Source: Shewanella donghaensis (GTDB taxonomy: Bacteria; Pseudomonadota; Gammaproteobacteria; Enterobacterales; Shewanellaceae). From it: a stretch of DNA of 64,000 nucleotides. The stretch spans positions 558,001 through 622,000 of the forward strand of contig NZ_CP041783.1 in NCBI RefSeq assembly GCF_007567505.1, read 5' to 3'. The translations under genes were made by a program, and so were the position numbers. The notes beneath the pieces were generated by a model. The model saw only the letters and a program-made list of their open reading frames with translations, was not told where the DNA came from and did not search any database. Position 1 is the first letter of the stretch. Each line of letters begins with the position of its first letter. Positions 59,716-64,000 of this stretch are shown here, piece by piece.

Positions 59716-59846
59716 TTATTCTTTACACAATGACACATTAAAATAGTCCTTTTTTTCTACAAAGCGTCACCAATATCATTATCAGTTAACAGCAGTATTG
59801 TTAATGAAATGGCAAGTTTTTCGTTCGCTTAACCTTAGGCAATCAC

Positions 59847-61862
59847 ATGCAATCTCAATCAACTTCGCCATCATTGAACCCACTAGATGCTGACCTTACC
59901 CAAACTTTAAAACAACAATTTGGTTTTGATCAATTTAGAGAAGGGCAAATTGACGTTGTTAAACATATTTTATCTGACAATTCATCGCTCGCTATTTTTC
60001 CAACGGGTTCAGGTAAGTCGTTATGTTATCAATTCAGTGCATTACAACTTCCTCAGCTGACTTTAGTTGTTTCTCCATTATTGGCGTTGATGAAAGATCA
60101 GATTTCATTTTTACATTCCAAAGGAATTAACGCAGCGAGTATCGATTCAAGTTTGACCTATGAACAAAGTCAGCAGGTGATGCGGGATGTTCGTAATGGT
60201 ACCACTAAAATTTTAATGGTCTCGGTTGAGCGTTTTAAAAATGAACGCTTCAGACAGTTTCTATCGAGCATTACTATTTCGCTGTTAGTGGTTGATGAAG
60301 CTCACTGTATTTCAGAGTGGGGGCATAACTTTAGACCAGACTATTTAAAAATTCCTTCGTACGTGCAGCAATTTAACATTTCGCAAGTGATGTTACTCAC
60401 TGCAACGGCGACCGAAAAAGTTAAGCTAGATATGGCTAAACGCTTTGGAATTTTACCTCAGCAGATAGTACAAACTGGCTTTTATCGAAGTAACTTAGAT
60501 ATTAGTGTCCTACCAGTACTCGAAGAGTCAAAACAAGCTGAGTTAGTGAATACTGTCAGTCGATTTACCAATGCAACAGCCGGGATTGCAGGTATTGTCT
60601 ATGTGACGCTACAAAAGACGGCAGAAGATATTGCAAATTACTTAACTCGCTCAAATATCAAGGCTACAGCCTATCATGCAGGGCTTAATGCAGACGTCAG
60701 AAACCGAATTCAACAACAGTTCATGGATGGTGAGATTAATATCATTGTCGCCACTATTGCTTTTGGTATGGGGATTGATAAAAGTAATATTCGTTTCGTG
60801 GTGCATTATGACTTACCAAAATCCATAGAAAACTATAGCCAAGAAATTGGTCGAGCAGGTCGAGATGGTCAGCTATCGCATTGCGTCACTCTTGCAAATA
60901 AAGATGGCCTCAACACCATTGAAAACTTTGTTTATGGTGACACACCAGAACCCACAGCTATCGCGAAGCTAATTGAGCATATAAAAGTTGAAGTTGATAA
61001 CGGTCGTTGGGAAATGCAGGAGTATTCAATCTCAACGAGTTGTAATATCAAACAGTTACCTTTGAAAACATTACTTGTGCAGTTGGAACTCGCTAATGTC
61101 GTTCAACCTAGCTTTGCTTACTTTGCCGAGTTTAAATATCAGTTTCTAGTGGGTAAACAGCAATTACTTGCTAGCTTTGACCCGCAGCGACAAGTATTTT
61201 TACAACAAATATTTGAACATACACAGTTTAAAAAAATCTGGGGGCAGCTCAACTTTGATAGCTTATATCAACAATATGGCGCTGATCGCCAGCGGGTTGT
61301 TGCAGCGTTAGAATATTTGGCAGATAAGCAATTTATTCAACTAGAAACGAAAAAAATAACTCAGGTTTTCAATGTTGATATCAATGCACTACTTAATCCA
61401 AACCTTCCAGCTGAATTAGCCCATTACTTTCAAAGCAATGAAGTGAAGGAAATTGCACGATTGAAGCAGTTAATTTCATTTTTTGAATCTACAGAATGTA
61501 TTACGGCTAAATTGGCGATATATTTTGATGATCGCAACGCGCCAAGCCAATGCGGACATTGTAGTGTTTGTAGTGGGCATATTGCGATTTTACCGCAAAA
61601 ACAGTTGATTCCAATTTCAAGCTTGCCATCTTTAGCTGAGAATCTTCAACAGTTCTGCCAACACATGGCTTCTAAAAGCGATCAACCTCTGTCAATTGGC
61701 GTTCAAGCTAAATTTCTTGCTGGAATTAGTGTACCCTTGTTTACTCGTAATAAAGTTAAACAATTATCGGGTTTTGGTTATTGCACTCAATACCGCTATG
61801 AAGAGATAGTGGAATATATTAAAGTAATACATGGTGATAGTGCTTTAAATAGGAATAGTTAG
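59847..61862 (+). CDS. RecQ-family DNA helicase, divergent architecture
   Basis: ATP-dependent 3'-5' DNA helicase. The Walker A is at K57 (FPTGSGKSLCYQ) and the DEAH box at 150-153 (VVDEAHCISEWGHNFRPDY); the arginine finger motif QEIGRAGRDG is also present. In classical RecQ the zinc cysteines follow the helicase core at about residue 380. Here they lie at C551-x17-C569-x2-C572-x2-C575, after a 190-residue segment that may be a winged-helix region, and no HRDC domain was recognised. The stop is followed one base later by a small coupled gene. It is a paralogue rather than the standard recQ. Confidence 0.9.
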   Translation: MQSQSTSPSLNPLDADLTQTLKQQFGFDQFREGQIDVVKHILSDNSSLAIFPTGSGKSLCYQFSALQLPQLTLVVSPLLALMKDQISFLHSKGINAASIDSSLTYEQSQQVMRDVRNGTTKILMVSVERFKNERFRQFLSSITISLLVVDEAHCISEWGHNFRPDYLKIPSYVQQFNISQVMLLTATATEKVKLDMAKRFGILPQQIVQTGFYRSNLDISVLPVLEESKQAELVNTVSRFTNATAGIAGIVYVTLQKTAEDIANYLTRSNIKATAYHAGLNADVRNRIQQQFMDGEINIIVATIAFGMGIDKSNIRFVVHYDLPKSIENYSQEIGRAGRDGQLSHCVTLANKDGLNTIENFVYGDTPEPTAIAKLIEHIKVEVDNGRWEMQEYSISTSCNIKQLPLKTLLVQLELANVVQPSFAYFAEFKYQFLVGKQQLLASFDPQRQVFLQQIFEHTQFKKIWGQLNFDSLYQQYGADRQRVVAALEYLADKQFIQLETKKITQVFNVDINALLNPNLPAELAHYFQSNEVKEIARLKQLISFFESTECITAKLAIYFDDRNAPSQCGHCSVCSGHIAILPQKQLIPISSLPSLAENLQQFCQHMASKSDQPLSIGVQAKFLAGISVPLFTRNKVKQLSGFGYCTQYRYEEIVEYIKVIHGDSALNRNS

Positions 61863-61863
61863 T

Positions 61864-62142
61864 ATGAAAAAGAAAGCTGTAGATGAATTACTGAAAAAGC
61901 ACGATAAATTAAATCACCTCGAAGGCGTAAAGGTTATTTCCCATACTCAGCGTGAAAAAGAAGAGTGGGTGTTCCATACCTTGATGATATCTGGTTATGA
62001 TGTCGCATTTAAATTTAAACGCACTAAAAAATATAAAAGCTTACAAGATCAGCTTGTCAGTTTACTTTATTACCCTGAAGAGCAAACAGTGGCGGGTTTT
62101 CCCATTGAAGTCATGCAAGTGGTAAGGGTGAAGCGCTGTTAA
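61864..62142 (+). CDS. Small conserved protein coupled to the RecQ-like helicase gene
   Basis: Basic, 92-residue protein with no domain I can name. It begins one base after the helicase stop, so the two are translated together. Possibly a helicase partner. Lys-rich N-terminus (MKKKAVDELLKKHDK), then a mixed alpha/beta-looking body. A strong terminator follows at 62198. Confidence 0.6.
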   Translation: MKKKAVDELLKKHDKLNHLEGVKVISHTQREKEEWVFHTLMISGYDVAFKFKRTKKYKSLQDQLVSLLYYPEEQTVAGFPIEVMQVVRVKRC

Positions 62143-62197
62143 GCCTATTTTCAAGGGACTTAAACGTCCAAGTCATAAGCTTTTAAGTTGCTAAAAC

Positions 62198-62226
62198 AAA
62201 AAACAGGCCTTCATGGCCTGTTTTTT
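62198..62226 (+). terminator. Terminator after the RecQ-like operon
   Basis: AAAAAACAGGCC, loop TTCAT and GGCCTGTTTTTT. The A and T flanks allow action in both directions between these converging genes. Confidence 0.92.
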
Positions 62227-62267
62227 ATGGCTATAGCTTTAACTATAAGTATGATTGCTGATAGCGA

Positions 62268-62831
62268 TTATTTTGAGTATTCAAAATCACCTTTCACTTC
62301 CCAAATTCGGTATCTTAACTCAGCGCCTTCAGGTAAATAGAATACTTTAGGCAAGCGACTATCGTAATCCATAGTGATACTTTTTCCCATGACGACAAAC
62401 TTTGCCGTTTTGGGGTCAACACACATCATCATCGTAGTTGGACCATCAGAGATGCTATCAACAGTGTAGTAATGGTAGCCCCATCCTTGTAAGTTTTGTT
62501 TCTCCAGTTCGCCATGTAATCGATGTTTATTGCAATCGACCATCTTATTTTGTCCAATTTCGATCTCAATTTTATAGTTCAGTTCATCGTCTCGTTTAGA
62601 TAATTGCAGAATATGTTGTACTTGCCCCTCTACAGGTTTTGGGAACATTTTTGCTTCTTCAATCTGTTGATAATTATTCGCTGTAAACTGGTGTATTGTG
62701 ATCATAGTCGGCTTCGTAAATTGGTTAGGTACTGGACTTGTGGCTAATGCCGACAAGGACATAGCTGTTGTAATAGAAAACATCGCGGCAACAGAGAGTT
62801 TTTTGATTGTTGAATTGATTAGTTTTTTCAT
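62268..62831 (-). CDS. eco: Ecotin, periplasmic serine protease inhibitor
   Basis: Homologue of ecotin, the dimeric periplasmic inhibitor of trypsin- and elastase-like proteases. VDCNKHRLHGELEKQNL followed by QGWGYHYYTVD aligns closely with the E. coli protein, and the reactive-site loop GPTTMMMC matches the STMMAC loop with Met at P1. The two cysteines of the loop-bridging disulfide are kept. A signal peptide is present (cleavage near SALA-TSP). GAGAAC precedes the ATG. It probably protects the cell from host or predator proteases. Confidence 0.92.
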   Translation of the reverse strand: MKKLINSTIKKLSVAAMFSITTAMSLSALATSPVPNQFTKPTMITIHQFTANNYQQIEEAKMFPKPVEGQVQHILQLSKRDDELNYKIEIEIGQNKMVDCNKHRLHGELEKQNLQGWGYHYYTVDSISDGPTTMMMCVDPKTAKFVVMGKSITMDYDSRLPKVFYLPEGAELRYRIWEVKGDFEYSK

Positions 62832-63022
62832 ATAGTTCTCATTTTCATAGTGATAATTGATCCGTGTTGTAGGTATAAACGCAGTGATTTAAGAAAAGGG
62901 TTTTATTTTTCTAAACATTTTTTACTTTTTTCAGTTGCTATAGCTCAATTAAAACCATATTCTTTTTAGAGTATTGATTTTGTTTTAATTTGCTGCGCAT
63001 ACGAATGACATAGGATGTTAAA

Positions 63023-64000
63023 TTGAATACTGGTTTAGAAAGTTCTGCACAGATACTAAGAATGGCCGTTCCACAAATGTCGGCATTAAATATTCCGGTA
63101 ACCCCTGAAAATTATGCCATCTGGTATCAGTATTATAGTGAAACAAATTTAGATCTCAAAAGAGCCATTGACGGCTTACTTGCGAATAAGGTTGAGTTTA
63201 CTGCTTCGGTTAATCAAGGCTTATATAATAACTTCATTAATGACCAGTCTCCTGAAGTCATAGAGAATGTCCAGATTGAAACACAGATATTAATCAATAG
63301 TCTTGTTTCTAAAATAAATGATCTTTCTTCTGGCACATCCAATTTTTCTTCCAGCTTAAGCTCTTTTAGTGATGAGCTACAATCAGATCCTAGCCCACAA
63401 AGTTTCAATAAAATGCTGGTTAATGTCAGCGCTGAAGTAGAAAAAGTACTTTTTCATAATGAATTGATGCGTGCTGATATTGATACTTTAGGTTCTGAAT
63501 TAGTTACCTTAAAAGAAGAAATGGTCAACTTGAGCAAAGTGGCTATGACTGATGAGTTAACGTCATTAAATAATCGCCGCGCCTACGAAATATTCGCCCT
63601 CGAGCAGGTCAATTTATTCACTCAAAACCACGTGCCGTGCTGTTTATTGATGGTTGATATTGATCACTTTAAAAACTTTAACGACACTTACGGCCATCTC
63701 ATTGGTGACAAAGTGCTGGCATTTGTAGCATTCGCTTTGAAGCAAACGGTTAAAGGGAATGATTTTGTTGCCCGCTATGGTGGGGAAGAGTTTGTGGTTT
63801 TATTGCCAAATACTGACTTGGAAGATGCGTTAACTGTTGCTGAGCATATAAGAGAACGCATTGCTGGTAAGCAATTAACTATTGGCAAAGAGAAAAAGCA
63901 GCAGTTAGGTAATATTACCGTATCAGTTGGTGCTGCTTGTATTCAACCAGGTGATGATGTTGAAACATTACTCACTCGCGCTGATGATATGTTATATCAA
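63023..64000 (+). CDS. GGDEF diguanylate cyclase, 3' end outside window
   Basis: Partial gene, 326 codons to the window edge. TTG at 63023 follows AGGA by seven bases; the ATG at 63014 meets a stop at once. Long N-terminal region of about 170 residues, mostly helical and without membrane segments (includes QYYSETNLDLKRAIDGLL), then a GGDEF domain opening with MTDELTSLNNRRAYE and carrying RYGGEEF. The residues before the active site read KGND, so the canonical R-x-x-D inhibitory site is missing. c-di-GMP synthesis is expected. The sensory input is unknown. Confidence 0.88.
   Translation, partial: MNTGLESSAQILRMAVPQMSALNIPVTPENYAIWYQYYSETNLDLKRAIDGLLANKVEFTASVNQGLYNNFINDQSPEVIENVQIETQILINSLVSKINDLSSGTSNFSSSLSSFSDELQSDPSPQSFNKMLVNVSAEVEKVLFHNELMRADIDTLGSELVTLKEEMVNLSKVAMTDELTSLNNRRAYEIFALEQVNLFTQNHVPCCLLMVDIDHFKNFNDTYGHLIGDKVLAFVAFALKQTVKGNDFVARYGGEEFVVLLPNTDLEDALTVAEHIRERIAGKQLTIGKEKKQQLGNITVSVGAACIQPGDDVETLLTRADDMLYQ

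Overview
The window reads as chromosomal DNA of a marine gammaproteobacterium, most likely Shewanella. The reasons are an AT-rich composition (roughly 40% GC by eye), two conserved gene blocks (gyrA/ubiG/HAD phosphatase/nrdA/nrdB/yfaE, and serC/tyrB/aroA/cmk/rpsA/ihfB/lapA/lapB/pyrF), an orphan OmpR-type regulator behind a Fur-like box in the same neighbourhood, and small families typical of Shewanella and Vibrio. The genus is an inference from gene order and protein similarity recalled from memory. No rRNA, tRNA, insertion sequence, prophage or CRISPR array was seen.

Region by region. 1-7.4 kb: a BCCT-family transporter, an unusual four-copy tandem array of terminator hairpins plus the 3' tail of the next gene, a DnaQ-like exonuclease coupled to a cNMP/CBS/nucleotidyltransferase-like protein, a PAS-GGDEF cyclase and a YegS-type lipid kinase. 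7.6-12.3 kb: a DUF885 lipoprotein, the orphan response regulator, an M14 carboxypeptidase, a zinc-ribbon membrane protein and YeaC. 12.4-19.0 kb: asparaginase AnsA, protease IV SppA, dienoyl-CoA reductase FadH, a short-chain dehydrogenase and an acetyltransferase. 19.0-22.3 kb: an AT-rich accessory patch with a possible leader peptide, a secreted nucleoside-hydrolase-like protein, a secreted kelch protein and a cupin lipoprotein. This patch is the least explained part of the window. 22.3-30.6 kb: a second BCCT transporter closely similar to the first, an AbgT transporter, a second DUF885 protein and a divergent MATE/LysR pair. 30.6-39.5 kb: the class Ia ribonucleotide reductase operon with its ferredoxin, tandem NrdR-like boxes and a candidate DnaA box upstream, then a HAD phosphatase, UbiG and GyrA. 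39.7-50.6 kb: a serine hydrolase, then serine, aromatic amino acid, nucleotide and translation genes (serC, tyrB-like, aroA, cmk, rpsA, ihfB), the LapA/LapB pair and pyrF. 50.7-64 kb: an SDR resembling 2,4-dienoyl-CoA reductase, YaiL, a HEFWH protein, an acyl-CoA dehydrogenase behind a PsrA-like palindrome, DacB, PssA, TapT-like, a divergent RecQ-like helicase with a coupled small protein, ecotin, and a second diguanylate cyclase that runs off the window end.

Functionally the window mixes a housekeeping core (dNTP supply, DNA topology, shikimate and serine synthesis, ribosome, envelope lipid and peptidoglycan) with uptake of osmolytes and small peptides or conjugates, fatty-acid oxidation, and c-di-GMP signalling. 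Several starts are non-ATG and were chosen here from Shine-Dalgarno position and family length. Many convergent gene pairs are separated by clear bidirectional hairpin terminators.
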